Below are positions 12,607 to 23,900 of a stretch of DNA of 64,000 nucleotides, piece after piece (within the stretch, counting starts at the first letter, position 1; every line of letters begins with the position of its first letter). Below the pieces are notes generated by a model that was not told where the DNA came from, searched no databases, and saw only the letters and a program-made list of their open reading frames with translations. Position numbers and translations under genes: made by a program. The stretch comes from Mikania micrantha (taxonomy: Eukaryota > Streptophyta > Magnoliopsida > Asterales > Asteraceae), in NCBI GenBank assembly GCA_009363875.1, contig CM018690.1, positions 12,369,971-12,433,970 on the forward strand, given 5' to 3'.

Positions 12607-13052
12607 TCTTAAATGAGTTGGTTTTTCTCATTTTATCACAAATCACTCTCTCTCTCTACCACTTTTCCCGTCCATCTCTCTCCTCACCACCAAAAATCAC
12701 CATTTTTGAACTTTGAAGCTTTGGATCTTGCTCAAACCTTAACCGATTCACGTGTTCTTGGAGTCTAAACGACCATCTTGAAGCCCTCTACGCAGAAGTA
12801 CAACAGATCTACGAAGATATCCAGTCGTGGTTGAGGTATGATCAAGAGAACTTTACGAAAATTAGGGTTTTCGGGTGGTTGTTCGAACACACACACACCC
12901 ATCGGTGGAAACCCGAAAACATGCACTCACTACACATTTCCTTCTGGTTGAGATCAACATTTCGACGCCATAGCAACACCCAGATGGTGGTTTGAGTCGA
13001 TGATGAGGAATGGGTTCGTCAGGATGCAACGATGCCAAAACTGTTCAGACCA

Positions 13053-14000
13053 TGGCCGAACCTATCAAACTACGAACCATTCTTGTTGGCCACGAACCCT
13101 AGAACCCGACGAACCCATCACCTTTGGCGAACCCTACGCGCCTGGTGTCATTCACGAACCTTGCATGTGTCCCCGAACCCATGGCTGCGAACCCATAAGC
13201 TGAACGAACACATTTGAGTCGCGAACCTGGAGTGCATCGGGGAACAGGCGAACCATTTCAAACGAATCAATGCACGAACCCTGCGGTGCTAGACATCTTG
13301 GCCGAACCTTTGACGCCATGTACGAACCCTGGTCTTGATCGCAAACCTTTCTCCTAGGCGAACCCTGTTCCATGAATGACGAACCCTATTAGGCTGGAAA
13401 CCTTAGCCGAACCCCATGCATCCTGATGTCATGAACGAACACTCTGCGAACCTACACTCAACGAACCCTTGCCGAACCATAATCAGGACATTAGCCGAAC
13501 CGTAGTGCAACTTTGAGCGAACCTAGCTAAATCTAATCCAAGGGTTCGCTGCCAATGGAGCCGATCTTGACTGTTTTCTAATCAAGGTGGATCCCGGCCA
13601 TCTCATATCACTCGGCTAATGGGCTTAAACAACTAACACTTATGATTGGCCCATTAATATGCCTTCAAGTCCAACACCCATACCTTCGGCCCAGAAAACA
13701 TTGATAATCGGCCCATGTGTTTAGCCCACGTAATCTTTAATCGGTTCACTTACATACACTCGGCTCATGTTGATTGATATGGCCAAGTCCATACACATGA
13801 CCAAGGCCCAAGGACAAATATCTAGGCCCAACCGAAGGCATTTGATCCTATGGGCTTAATGCGGCCCAAAACTCAGTCGAAAGCCACAAGGCCCAATCAA
13901 CAACCCATTCGGCCCATGTTGGCCCAATAGGCCCATGGTCTCACCATTCGGCCCGAGATCTCTGATTTGGCCCAAAGTGAATTAGGCCCACAAGTGTTAG
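13053..14000 (+). repeat. CGAACC cluster followed by GGCCCA cluster (element B 5' LTR)
   Basis: About 21 CGAACC words lie between 13053 and 13530, essentially all on the sense strand, with unrelated spacer sequence between them. From about 13645 the words change to GGCCCA (at least 12 by 14000), again mostly in one orientation. The same block is at about 22237-23184 in the 3' LTR. Short open frames here (such as 13000-13203) are a by-product of the word repetition. Confidence 0.75.
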
Positions 14001-14595
14001 ACTAGAGCGAGTAATTGGACTAATAAATTTTAGTTCAATTGACTTGGAATTAACAATATAAACCATTAGTAACATGATATTGTTTTGAAATTAATGAATT
14101 CCTTAAAGTCTAAGACATGGTTTCTTAAAAAAATACTTGCAAATGCAAATAAGGATCAAATCAAATGATCAAGAAGGTTAGCATTAAACTAAATGGGGTT
14201 AAGTGACCTTAACCTCTATAACGAGAGACTTAGGGCCGAATGAAGACCGAGACTCCAAAGTGTTAACCTACTTTAGGCTAACACCCTCACAAGCACAAGT
14301 AAATACAACGCGCACTTATAAAATACAACATTATGAAATCAATACAGGAACGTGAACATCATATCAAGTACAAACAAAGAGCGCGGCTATTCTTGTCTTT
14401 CACTTAGCCAATCACTTCGGACATAAGGTGAGTTCATTGTCCCCTTTCAAACTTGTTTGTTTTACTTCGGGACTGAGAAGCATGTTAAACATTTTTATTG
14501 AAATGTTATTTAATGCTTTAAACATAAACATGATTGCTTATGATTGAAACCTTTACTTTAAGCTTGATGCTTAAAATTCATTGTTGATTACTTGA

Positions 14596-15376
14596 TACGA
14601 TTACATGATTCTTGATACAATTACATGAGACTTGATTCAATTACATGAGATGTTATACAATTACATGAGACATGATACAAATACATGATACTTGATTCAA
14701 TTACATGAGATGTTATACAATTACATGAGACATGATACAAATACATGATACTTGATTCTATTACATGAGATGTCATACAATTACAGGAGACATGATACAA
14801 ATACATGATACTTGATTCAAATACATGAGGCTTGATACTAATACATGAGTTAGGATTGTTTGGAAACTATTACATGCTACTAGGCCATCATACATGTATC
14901 TAACCATAGTCTACGTAATTGCTGAACGACTGGTATTCCAGAGCTTGTACCTATGGGGTGAGATACATGTAATAACATAAACATAATGATACTCAGCTAT
15001 TACCGGGTTATAAGTGACATGTAATTGCTGAACGTCTGGTATTCCAGAGCTTTTGTCAGCTTATATGAGGTATGTAAAGGCTAAACATGAAAGTATCGAT
15101 TCTAAGCTATTACCTGGTTATAAGAGACACGTAATTGCTGAACGTCTGGTATTCCAGAGCTTGTGTCGGCTTATATGAGGTATGTAAAGGCTAAACATAA
15201 ACGTAACGTTACGGAGCTATTACCTGGTTATAAGTGACATGTAATTGCTGAACGTCTGGTATTCCAGAGCTTTTGTCAGCTTATAAGAGGTATGTAAAGG
15301 CTAAACATGAACTTGTTGAATGCTAAGCTATTATCTATATAAGAGACATGTAATTGCTAAACTTCTGGTATTCCAG
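14596..15376 (+). repeat. Two tandem arrays in element B 5' LTR
   Basis: The first array (about 14596-14850) repeats short units such as ATACAATTACATGAGA and ATACAAATACATGATA, in a higher-order unit of about 60 bp. The second array has five units. Their most constant part is the dyad CTGGTATTCCAG with flank GCTGAAC, at 14930, 15036, 15146, 15256 and 15365 (spacing 106, 110, 110, 109). Both recur in the 3' LTR 9184 bp downstream. Confidence 0.85.
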
Positions 15377-16148
15377 AGCTTTTGTCTGCTTATAGGAGAT
15401 ATGTAATTGCTAAACTATGTGTATGTGAATCTACGATGCTTGACAAATGTGATGAGAAACTAACACTTATGAATACAATAGACATGAAAACGTTGAAACA
15501 GATAGCAAAAGCTTTGATGAGGATTAAGTTGTTTGGTAGGTAAAATGCTTAATTATTATTAACAACAATGTCATATCCGGGTTAGTATGTGGTGGGATGT
15601 TGGCTAGGGCTTGTTCCCTTACATATGCCCTATATATAAGCATACCGACTTGGATATTACAGGTGGAGTTAATGAGGTTAAGGTTTTACCGAAGGAGGTT
15701 TGTGAAACTATTTTTAAACTTATATACTATATGAACTCACCAACCGTTGTGTTGACTTGATCTTTTTACATGCTTTCTCAGGTGAAGAACAGGTTTAAGC
15801 TTAATCTTTTGGATATGCATACTAGGCTGCCCGGATAGAGGACCTAGTAAACTTTTGGAGAAGCACATCTTTTGTTGATGATATACTATACTTTTGATAT
15901 CTTGTATAGTTACAAGATATAAACAATTATTCTTTTGATAGGTTTACTTAGTTAAATTGCAGAACATTGATATTGTAATTTAACTTTGTAATCCTATATA
16001 TCATTTGATTGTGCTTTAGATATTCTTAAACGTTGATGCTATGTAAACAATCTGATCATCACGATTATCATCCACGATATCACGCCCCGGGAACCTTCCG
16101 CCCGGCGGGGATTCCGATCCAACCCCGCCGGCTCGGGGTGTGACAGAT

Positions 16149-16160
16149 TGGTATCAGAGC
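16149..16160 (+). promoter_or_regulatory. Element B primer binding site (initiator tRNA-Met type)
   Basis: TGGTATCAGAGC begins three bases after the 5' LTR end (16145). It is the usual plant primer site complementary to the 3' end of initiator tRNA-Met. A and D carry the same site on the minus strand. Confidence 0.92.
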
Positions 16161-16260
16161 TCAAGGTTATAGAGAATAATAGGCCATTTACTAAAACGGT
16201 TTGACCTAGACTATAACTTAGGGACCCACATGTAGAGAACTTAAGACTTAAGTTTGCATT

Positions 16261-19200
16261 ATGTTTTTTGCATTCGATCATTGCACTAACCAAATTCTTT
16301 TGGTTATGATCAGAATGCCGCCGAGAAAACAACCTACTCCGCAAGTCTCTGCTCCTCACTCTTCGACTCCTACACCACCGGATTCACCACTACCACCTCC
16401 TCCTCCTCCGCACTCTCCACCACCAGGCTCAAGCAATACACCGATACTGGATCCTGCTACTATCGCGTTGGCTACGCTACTGAGTACTCAACTGACAAGC
16501 CAACTGAAAGAAGTCATCCCAGAGATGATAAATCGGATTCAGGGGCATGGCAACACCTCTGCCCATACCACCGGAGAGGCTAGTGGAAACACTGGTCATA
16601 CGTCTGATTGCTCCTACAAATCCTTTGTAGGATGCAAACCTCCTAGTTTCACTGGAGTTGAAGGAGCTGTTGGATTAATCCAATGGCTAGAGAAAATGGA
16701 GAACACTCTGGACATTAGCAGTTGTCCAGAACATCACAAAGTTCGCTATGCAGCTGGTTCTTTCAGCAAGCGAGCTTTGACTTGGTGGAATGCACAGATA
16801 AGAGCCAAGGGAAGAGATGAAGCAATGGCGATGCCCTGGGCAGAATTTAAGCTTCTTCTGAGGAATGAGTTTTGCCCGAAACATGAACTACAACAACTGG
16901 AAATTGAGCTCTCGAATCATGAGATGAAGGGAGCTGATCATATGACTTTTACCAATCGCTATCATGAACTGGTAGCCCTGGTGCCAGAAATGGTACCGAC
17001 CTTGGAAAAGCTAATTGATCGCTATGTAGCAGGATTACCTTCATGTATACAAAGCGTTGTACTGGCTTCATATCCTGCTACTTTGGAGTCAGCCATTTCC
17101 CTCTCTGCTAAGCTTACCAAAGTAATGGTAAAGTCTGGAGTTTTAAAAGATGAAGCTGGAAAAGTCAAGGAGACAACATCAAAGAAGCCCGAGTACCACC
17201 AGAAAAAGAAACAGAAGGTCGTAAAGAATTATGCAGCCGTTACCCCTCTGCGACAGGCACTTGCAGCACCTGTCAATCCTACTACTAGGGGTTATGGAGG
17301 GGAATATCCCCAGTGCACAAACTGCAAGTATCATCATCCTGCTGGTGCTCAATGCAGGAAGTGCACGAATTGTGGCCGGTTTGGCCACTGGGTGAACAAA
17401 TGCCGCTTTGCGGTGAATCAGGCTACCAACACTGCAACGAGAGCACTACCTCCACCACCACCACAGAACCCAGTCAACAACAGAGGATGCTACAACTGTG
17501 GGGAAATGGGTCATTTCTCCCGCAACTGTCCAAAGAAAGTGCAACCTGGAGCACAAGCACCTCGCGGACGAGCTTTTGTTATTGGAGCTAATGCTGCACG
17601 TCAGGACCCTAATGTGGTCACTGGTACATTTCTTTTACATGACTCTTATGCATCCATACTATTTGATACTGGTGCAGACCAGAGTTTTATTTCATCTGAT
17701 TTTGCACGACAACTCAGTATTACTGAGGATACTTTAGACTCCCCTTACATTATTGAAGTAGCTAATGGGAAACAAGTTACAGTTAGCACTATACTTAGGA
17801 ACTGCCCACTTACACTTATAGATCATACATTTTCCATCGACTTGTTGCCGATGGAGTTGGGCAGTTTCGATATCATTGTGGGGATGGATTGGCTCTCACT
17901 CAATCGAGTTGAAGTCATCTGTTCCGAGAAGCTACTTCGGATTCCAGTAACGGATGATCGTGTATTGGAAGTTCGTGGGGATCAAGCCAAGAGAAACGTA
18001 AAGATCATATCAAGCATAAAAGCGCGTAAGTGTCTACAAAAGAAGTGCATAGCATTCTTGGCTCACGTGGTGGAGAAAGACAAAGACAAGAAAACATTAC
18101 AAGACGTACCGATAGTGAGAGAATATCCTGAGGTGTTTCCTGACGATCTACCTGGTTTGCCTCCTGTGCGACCGGTAGAGTTTCGTATCGATCTGATTCC
18201 TGGAGCAACGCCTGTTGCTAAATCTCCTTATAGGTTAGCACCTTCGGAGATGCAGGAATTATCTAACCAATTACAGGAGCTACTTGATAAAGGTTTCATC
18301 CGACCGAGCTACTCACCTTGGGGAGCTCCGGTTTTGTTCGTGAAAAAGAAGGATGGATCCTTTCGGATGTGCATAGACTACAGGGAGCTAAACAAATTAA
18401 CCATCAAGAATCGGTATCCATTACCGAGGATTGATGATTTATTTGATCAGTTGCAAGGAGCTCAGTACTTTTCGAAGATCGATCTGCGTTCCGGATATCA
18501 TCAGCTTAGAGTACAAGACGAAGACATACCGAAGACGGCGTTTCGTACCAGATACGGGCATTACGAGTTCATGGTGATGCCTTTTGGTTTGACGAATGCA
18601 CCCGCGGTTTTCATGGATCTCATGAACCGTGTGTGCAAGCCGTACTTAGATCAATTTGTTATTGTTTTCATTGATGACATATTGATCTATTCTAAAAGCA
18701 AAGCAGAACACGAGCAACATTTGAGAACGATCTTGGAACTGTTAAAGGAAGAGAAACTCTATGCCAAATTCTCTAAGTGTGAGTTTTGGTTAAAAGAGGT
18801 TCAATTCCTAGGCCACGTTGTTAACAGTGAGGGAATTCACGTTGATCCTGCCAAGATCGAAGCAATAAAAGATTGGGACACTCCGAAGACACCTACGGAG
18901 ATACGTTCTTTTCTAGGCTTAGCAGGCTATTACAGAAGGTTCATCTCGAACTTTTCTAGGATAGCCCTGCCACTCACAAAGTTGACACAGAAGAGCGAGC
19001 CGTTTGTTTGGGAACAAAAGCAAGAAGAAGCCTTTCAGACATTGAAACAAAAGCTATGTGATGCTCCGATCTTATCTCTCCCAGATGGTTGTGATGACTT
19101 TGTTGTTTATTGTGATGCATCCCATCAGGGACTCGGCTGTGTACTTATGCAGCGGGACAAAGTCATTGCCTACGCTTCAAGACAATTAAAGATTCATGAG

Positions 19201-20955
19201 AAGAACTACACAATTCATGATCTGGAATTGGGAGCAGTGGTGTTTGCACTAAAGATCTGGAGACATTACTTATATGGAACCAAGTGTACCATATTTACAG
19301 ACCACAAAAGTCTGCAACACATATTCGATCAGAAGGAACTCAATATGCGACAGCGACGTTGGGTTGAGCTTCTGAATGACTATGACTGTGTGATTAAGTA
19401 CCATCCGGGCAAGGCAAACGTTGTTGCTGATGCCTTGAGCCGGAAGGAACGGGTCAAACCCTTACGCGTCAGAGCAATGGGAATGACTGTGCAGACAAGT
19501 TTACACGATCACATTAGGCAAGCACAACAGGAAGCAATTGAACGAGGAAACTTGAAGAAAGACTTAGATTGCGGTGTGGAGAAACAATTGGAAACAAAAC
19601 CCGATGGACTTGTTTACTTCAAGGATCGTATTTGGATTCCTGCAGTAGATGAGTTAAGGAAACTTATTTTTGATGAAGCACACAAAACCAAGTACTCTGT
19701 GCATCCCGGTGCTGATAAAATGTACCAAGACTTACGTGCATTTTATTGGTGGCCGGGTATGAAGAAAGGCATAGCTGAGTATGTTGGTAGATGCCTTACG
19801 TGTGCTAAGGTGAAGGCGGAACACCAGAAACCATCTGGTTTGCTGGAACAGCCTGAAATACCACTATGGAAGTGGGAACAGATAGCTATGGACTTTGTTA
19901 CCAAGCTACCCCGCACTTCCAGTGGACATGATACCATTTGGGTTATCGTTGATCGATTAACCAAGTCTGCTCATTTCTTGCCAATGCGAGAAACTTACAC
20001 AATGGATAAACTAGCGAAGCTTTACATCGACGAGATAGTGGTACGCCATGGTGTGCCATTGTCTATCATTTCAGATCGTGATAGCAGATTTACATCAAGA
20101 TTCTGGCAGTCATTACAGAAATCTCTAGGGACTCAATTAAACTTGAGTACAGCTTATCATCCACAAACGGATGGTCAAAGCGAACGTACTATTCAAACCC
20201 TAGAGGACATGTTGAGAACCTGTGTTCTAGACTTTGGTGGTAATTGGGATTCTCATTTGCCACTAATCGAGTTCTCCTACAACAACAGTTATCACAGCAG
20301 CATCGGTTGTGCCCCATTCGAGGCTCTTTATGGTCGGAAATGTCGGTCACCGATCTGTTGGTCAGAAGTGGGAGATAATCGAATAACGGGACCAGAACTT
20401 ATTCAAGAAACTACAGACAAGATTGCTCAGATACAGCAAAGACTACAAGCAACACGAAGTAGACAAAAGAGCTATGCTGATAAACGGCGCAAGCCGTTGG
20501 AATTCCAAGTGGGAGACCGTGTCATGTTGAAGGTTTCCCCATGGAAGGGCGTAGTTCGATTCGCGAAGAAAGGCAAACTAACACCACGATATGTAGGACC
20601 GTTCGAAATCATCGAACGTATTGGTCCTGTAGCATACAGATTGAACTTACCGGATGAACTTAGTGGTGTACATGACGTGTTTCACGTCTCAAACTTGAAG
20701 AAATGCTTTACTGATGAAACTCTTATCATACCAGTTGAAGAAATTCAATTGGATGAACATCTACGTTTTGTTGAAGAACCATTGGAGATCATGGATCGTA
20801 AGGTCAAGCAACTGAGACGAAGTCGTATTCCTATTGTTAAAGTTCGTTGGAACTCAAAGCGCGGACCTGAGTTTACTTGGGAACGTGAAGATCACATGAG
20901 AAACAAGTATCCCCAACTCTTTGCTGAGGAAGTCGTACCGAATAACGAGTCTTAA
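16261..20955 (+). CDS. Intact Gag-Pol polyprotein of element B (gypsy chromovirus type)
   Basis: A single frame of 1564 codons has no stop or shift. Order by residue: proline-rich N terminus (about 19-70), Gag capsid-like domain (about 120-290, WLEKMENTLDI at 142), zinc-knuckle region C352-C381 and CCHC knuckle C410-C423, protease DTGA (469), reverse transcriptase with FIDD (D805/D806), RNase H (TDHKS, D1014), integrase with D1211, D1272, E1308 (exact DD35E spacing), GPF module (RYVGPFEI), and a chromodomain-like tail (about 1505-1553). Translation probably starts at Met16 (16306) or Met19 (16315). A's homologous frame begins MIRMPPR, and its upstream ATG is out of frame. It would make capsid and replication enzymes in the cytoplasm and integrase for nuclear insertion. 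Gag and Pol share one frame, so cleavage by the protease is implied. Presence of every catalytic motif suggests function, not activity. Confidence 0.95.
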   Translation: MFFAFDHCTNQILLVMIRMPPRKQPTPQVSAPHSSTPTPPDSPLPPPPPPHSPPPGSSNTPILDPATIALATLLSTQLTSQLKEVIPEMINRIQGHGNTSAHTTGEASGNTGHTSDCSYKSFVGCKPPSFTGVEGAVGLIQWLEKMENTLDISSCPEHHKVRYAAGSFSKRALTWWNAQIRAKGRDEAMAMPWAEFKLLLRNEFCPKHELQQLEIELSNHEMKGADHMTFTNRYHELVALVPEMVPTLEKLIDRYVAGLPSCIQSVVLASYPATLESAISLSAKLTKVMVKSGVLKDEAGKVKETTSKKPEYHQKKKQKVVKNYAAVTPLRQALAAPVNPTTRGYGGEYPQCTNCKYHHPAGAQCRKCTNCGRFGHWVNKCRFAVNQATNTATRALPPPPPQNPVNNRGCYNCGEMGHFSRNCPKKVQPGAQAPRGRAFVIGANAARQDPNVVTGTFLLHDSYASILFDTGADQSFISSDFARQLSITEDTLDSPYIIEVANGKQVTVSTILRNCPLTLIDHTFSIDLLPMELGSFDIIVGMDWLSLNRVEVICSEKLLRIPVTDDRVLEVRGDQAKRNVKIISSIKARKCLQKKCIAFLAHVVEKDKDKKTLQDVPIVREYPEVFPDDLPGLPPVRPVEFRIDLIPGATPVAKSPYRLAPSEMQELSNQLQELLDKGFIRPSYSPWGAPVLFVKKKDGSFRMCIDYRELNKLTIKNRYPLPRIDDLFDQLQGAQYFSKIDLRSGYHQLRVQDEDIPKTAFRTRYGHYEFMVMPFGLTNAPAVFMDLMNRVCKPYLDQFVIVFIDDILIYSKSKAEHEQHLRTILELLKEEKLYAKFSKCEFWLKEVQFLGHVVNSEGIHVDPAKIEAIKDWDTPKTPTEIRSFLGLAGYYRRFISNFSRIALPLTKLTQKSEPFVWEQKQEEAFQTLKQKLCDAPILSLPDGCDDFVVYCDASHQGLGCVLMQRDKVIAYASRQLKIHEKNYTIHDLELGAVVFALKIWRHYLYGTKCTIFTDHKSLQHIFDQKELNMRQRRWVELLNDYDCVIKYHPGKANVVADALSRKERVKPLRVRAMGMTVQTSLHDHIRQAQQEAIERGNLKKDLDCGVEKQLETKPDGLVYFKDRIWIPAVDELRKLIFDEAHKTKYSVHPGADKMYQDLRAFYWWPGMKKGIAEYVGRCLTCAKVKAEHQKPSGLLEQPEIPLWKWEQIAMDFVTKLPRTSSGHDTIWVIVDRLTKSAHFLPMRETYTMDKLAKLYIDEIVVRHGVPLSIISDRDSRFTSRFWQSLQKSLGTQLNLSTAYHPQTDGQSERTIQTLEDMLRTCVLDFGGNWDSHLPLIEFSYNNSYHSSIGCAPFEALYGRKCRSPICWSEVGDNRITGPELIQETTDKIAQIQQRLQATRSRQKSYADKRRKPLEFQVGDRVMLKVSPWKGVVRFAKKGKLTPRYVGPFEIIERIGPVAYRLNLPDELSGVHDVFHVSNLKKCFTDETLIIPVEEIQLDEHLRFVEEPLEIMDRKVKQLRRSRIPIVKVRWNSKRGPEFTWEREDHMRNKYPQLFAEEVVPNNES

Positions 20956-20989
20956 ATTTCGGGACGAAATTTCTCTAACAAGGGGAGAC
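20954..20989 (+). promoter_or_regulatory. Element B post-stop hairpin and polypurine tract
   Basis: AAATTTC, loop GGGAC, GAAATTT (20954-20972) forms a 7-bp stem that overlaps the TAA stop codon (20953-20955). AAGGGGAGAC (20980-20989) then abuts the 3' LTR and is the plus-strand primer. The same pair occurs in the truncated copy at 11770-11805. Confidence 0.8.
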
Positions 20990-23900
20990 TGTAACATCAA
21001 TGCCGGACGCGTGCCGGAACAGTGATCGTAACAGTAAACATGTACAGTGATTCAGGTACACATTTCGTTAAACTATGATTAGACTATTTATACATTTGAT
21101 TAGCATGAAACTATTAAACGATTGTCTGAAGCTGACTAAAACCTTAGGGTTTAACAGTCAGAATACATGTCAGACAACACAGTGTTGAAAAACGAATACA
21201 TGATGTGATAATTGTTTGCATAAACGTATGTGAGGATAAACACGACAAAACCTTAACGGTTATTGTTGCAGAATGCTAAACCGACGAGTTATTCGTATAG
21301 GTGACGATCTGTACGAATGATTCTGATAGTTTAACGTTCTGAAATAATGACTTAACAGTAGAAAACAAGAATCAGAAAGCCAAACCATCGACGTGCTCGT
21401 TCGAATGACGATTCGAACGAATACGCGCGATGGTGACGCGATCTGATTAAACGAATAACGATTCGAACGATCTTAAATTTAAAGAAATATAATATTTCTT
21501 ATTTTACAATTTTGAAACTCATCATAAAATAAATTAAACTTAACTACTTTATTAAATCGCGAACAAATTAATTAAACGCGAAAAATTAAACAAAACGCGT
21601 ATACTATTAAAATTCGATATTTATTTATACGTAACGATATTTAATATAATTCTTAATAATATTTATAATTTGATCATCATAAGATAATTCTTTTATTTTA
21701 TTTACGAAACATACGCGTAAAGTGCCGGATACGCGACAAAACCGTAAACCGAGCAACCGAAACGGACCCGAACCACCCGGAGTATAAATATCTTAAATGA
21801 GTTGGTTTTTCTCATTTTATCACAAATCACTCTCTCTCTCTACCACTTTTCCCGTCCTTCTCTCTCCTCACCACCAAAAATCACCATTTTTGAACTTTGA
21901 AGCTTTGGATCTTGCTCAAACCTTAACCGATTCACGTGTTCTTGGAGTCTAAACGACCATCTTGAAGCCCTCTACGCAGAAGTACAACAGATCTACGAAG
22001 ATATCCAGTCGTGGTTGAGGTATGATCAAGAGAACTTTACGAAAATTAGGGTTTTCGGGTGGTTGTTCGAACACACACACACCCATCGGTGGAAACCCGA
22101 AAACATGCACTCACTACACATTTCCTTCTGGTTGAGATCAACATTTCGACGCCATAGCAACACCCAGATGGTGGTTTGAGTCGATGATGAGGAATGGGTT
22201 CGTCAGGATGCAACGATGCCAAAACTGTTCAGACCATGGCCGAACCTATCAAACTACGAACCATTCTTGTTGGCCACGAACCCTAGAACCCGACGAACCC
22301 ATCACCTTTGGCGAACCCTACGCGCCTGGTGTCATTCACGAACCTTGCATGTGTCCCCGAACCCATGGCTGCGAACCCATAAGCTGAACGAACACATTTG
22401 AGTCGCGAACCTGGAGTGCATCGGGGAACAGGCGAACCATTTCAAACGAATCAATGCACGAACCCTGCGGTGCTAGACATCTTGGCCGAACCTTTGACGC
22501 CATGTACGAACCCTGGTCTTGATCGCAAACCTTTCTCCTAGGCGAACCCTGTTCCATGAATGACGAACCCTATTAGGCTGGAAACCTTAGCCGAACCCCA
22601 TGCATCCTGATGTCATGAACGAACACTCTGCGAACCTACACTCAACGAACCCTTGCCGAACCATAATCAGGACATTAGCCGAACCGTAGTGCAACTTTGA
22701 GCGAACCTAGCTAAATCTAATCCAAGGGTTCGCTGCCAATGGAGCCGATCTTGACTGTTTTCTAATCAAGGTGGATCCCGGCCATCTCATATCACTCGGC
22801 TAATGGGCTTAAACAACTAACACTTATGATTGGCCCATTAATATGCCTTCAAGTCCAACACCCATACCTTCGGCCCAGAAAACATTGATAATCGGCCCAT
22901 GTGTTTAGCCCACGTAATCTTTAATCGGTTCACTTACATACACTCGGCTCATGTTGATTGATATGGCCAAGTCCATACACATGACCAAGGCCCAAGGACA
23001 AATATCTAGGCCCAACCGAAGGCATTTGATCCTATGGGCTTAATGCGGCCCAAAACTCAGTCGAAAGCCACAAGGCCCAATCAACAACCCATTCGGCCCA
23101 TGTTGGCCCAATAGGCCCATGGTCTCACCATTCGGCCCGAGATCTCTGATTTGGCCCAAAGTGAATTAGGCCCACAAGTGTTAGACTAGAGCGAGTAATT
23201 GGACTAATAAATTTTAGTTCAATTGACTTGGAATTAACAATATAAACCATTAGTAACATGATATTGTTTTGAAATTAATGAATTCCTTAAAGTCTAAGAC
23301 ATGGTTTCTTAAAAAAATACTTGCAAATGCAAATAAGGATCAAATCAAATGATCAAGAAGGTTAGCATTAAACTAAATGGGGTTAAGTGACCTTAACCTC
23401 TATAACGAGAGACTTAGGGCCGAATGAAGACCGAGACTCCAAAGTGTTAACCTACTTTAGGCTAACACCCTCACAAGCACAAGTAAATACAACGCGCACT
23501 TATAAAATACAACATTATGAAATCAATACAGGAACGTGAACATCATATCAAGTACAAACAAAGAGCGCGGCTATTCTTGTCTTTCACTTAGCCAATCACT
23601 TCGGACATAAGGTGAGTTCATTGTCCCCTTTCAAACTTGTTTGTTTTACTTCGGGACTGAGAAGCATGTTAAACATTTTTATTGAAATGTTATTTAATGC
23701 TTTAAACATAAACATGATTGCTTATGATTGAAACCTTTACTTTAAGCTTGATGCTTAAAATTCATTGTTGATTACTTGATACGATTACATGATTCTTGAT
23801 ACAATTACATGAGACTTGATTCAATTACATGAGATGTTATACAATTACATGAGACATGATACAAATACATGATACTTGATTCAATTACATGAGATGTTAT

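Larger units (their letters stand above)
11806..16145 (+). repeat. Element B 5' LTR (also the 3' LTR of the truncated unit)
   Basis: This 4340-bp LTR runs from TGTAACATC to GGTGTGACA. TATAAATA (12599-12606) is followed by a CT-rich leader. Then come a cluster of about 21 CGAACC words on the sense strand (about 13053-13530) and a cluster of at least 12 GGCCCA words (about 13645-14000). Next are a 20-bp type array built on ATACAATTACATGAGA (about 14596-14850) and five units spaced 106-110 bp around CTGGTATTCCAG (14930-15376). Its last 150 bp or so resemble the end of A's LTR (shared GCCCCGGGAACCTTCCG), so A and B are sister families with diverged LTR interiors. Confidence 0.92.

Noticed and set aside
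13000..13373. Open frames of 60-73 codons on both strands, repeated at 22184-22557
   Set aside because: They lie in the CGAACC word cluster of element B's LTRs. Repetition and overlap of frames on both strands explain them, and there is no recognisable domain.
14621..14806. Repetitive minus-strand frame (MYLYHVSCN repeats), also at 23805-23990
   Set aside because: It is a translation of the short-unit tandem array in the LTR.
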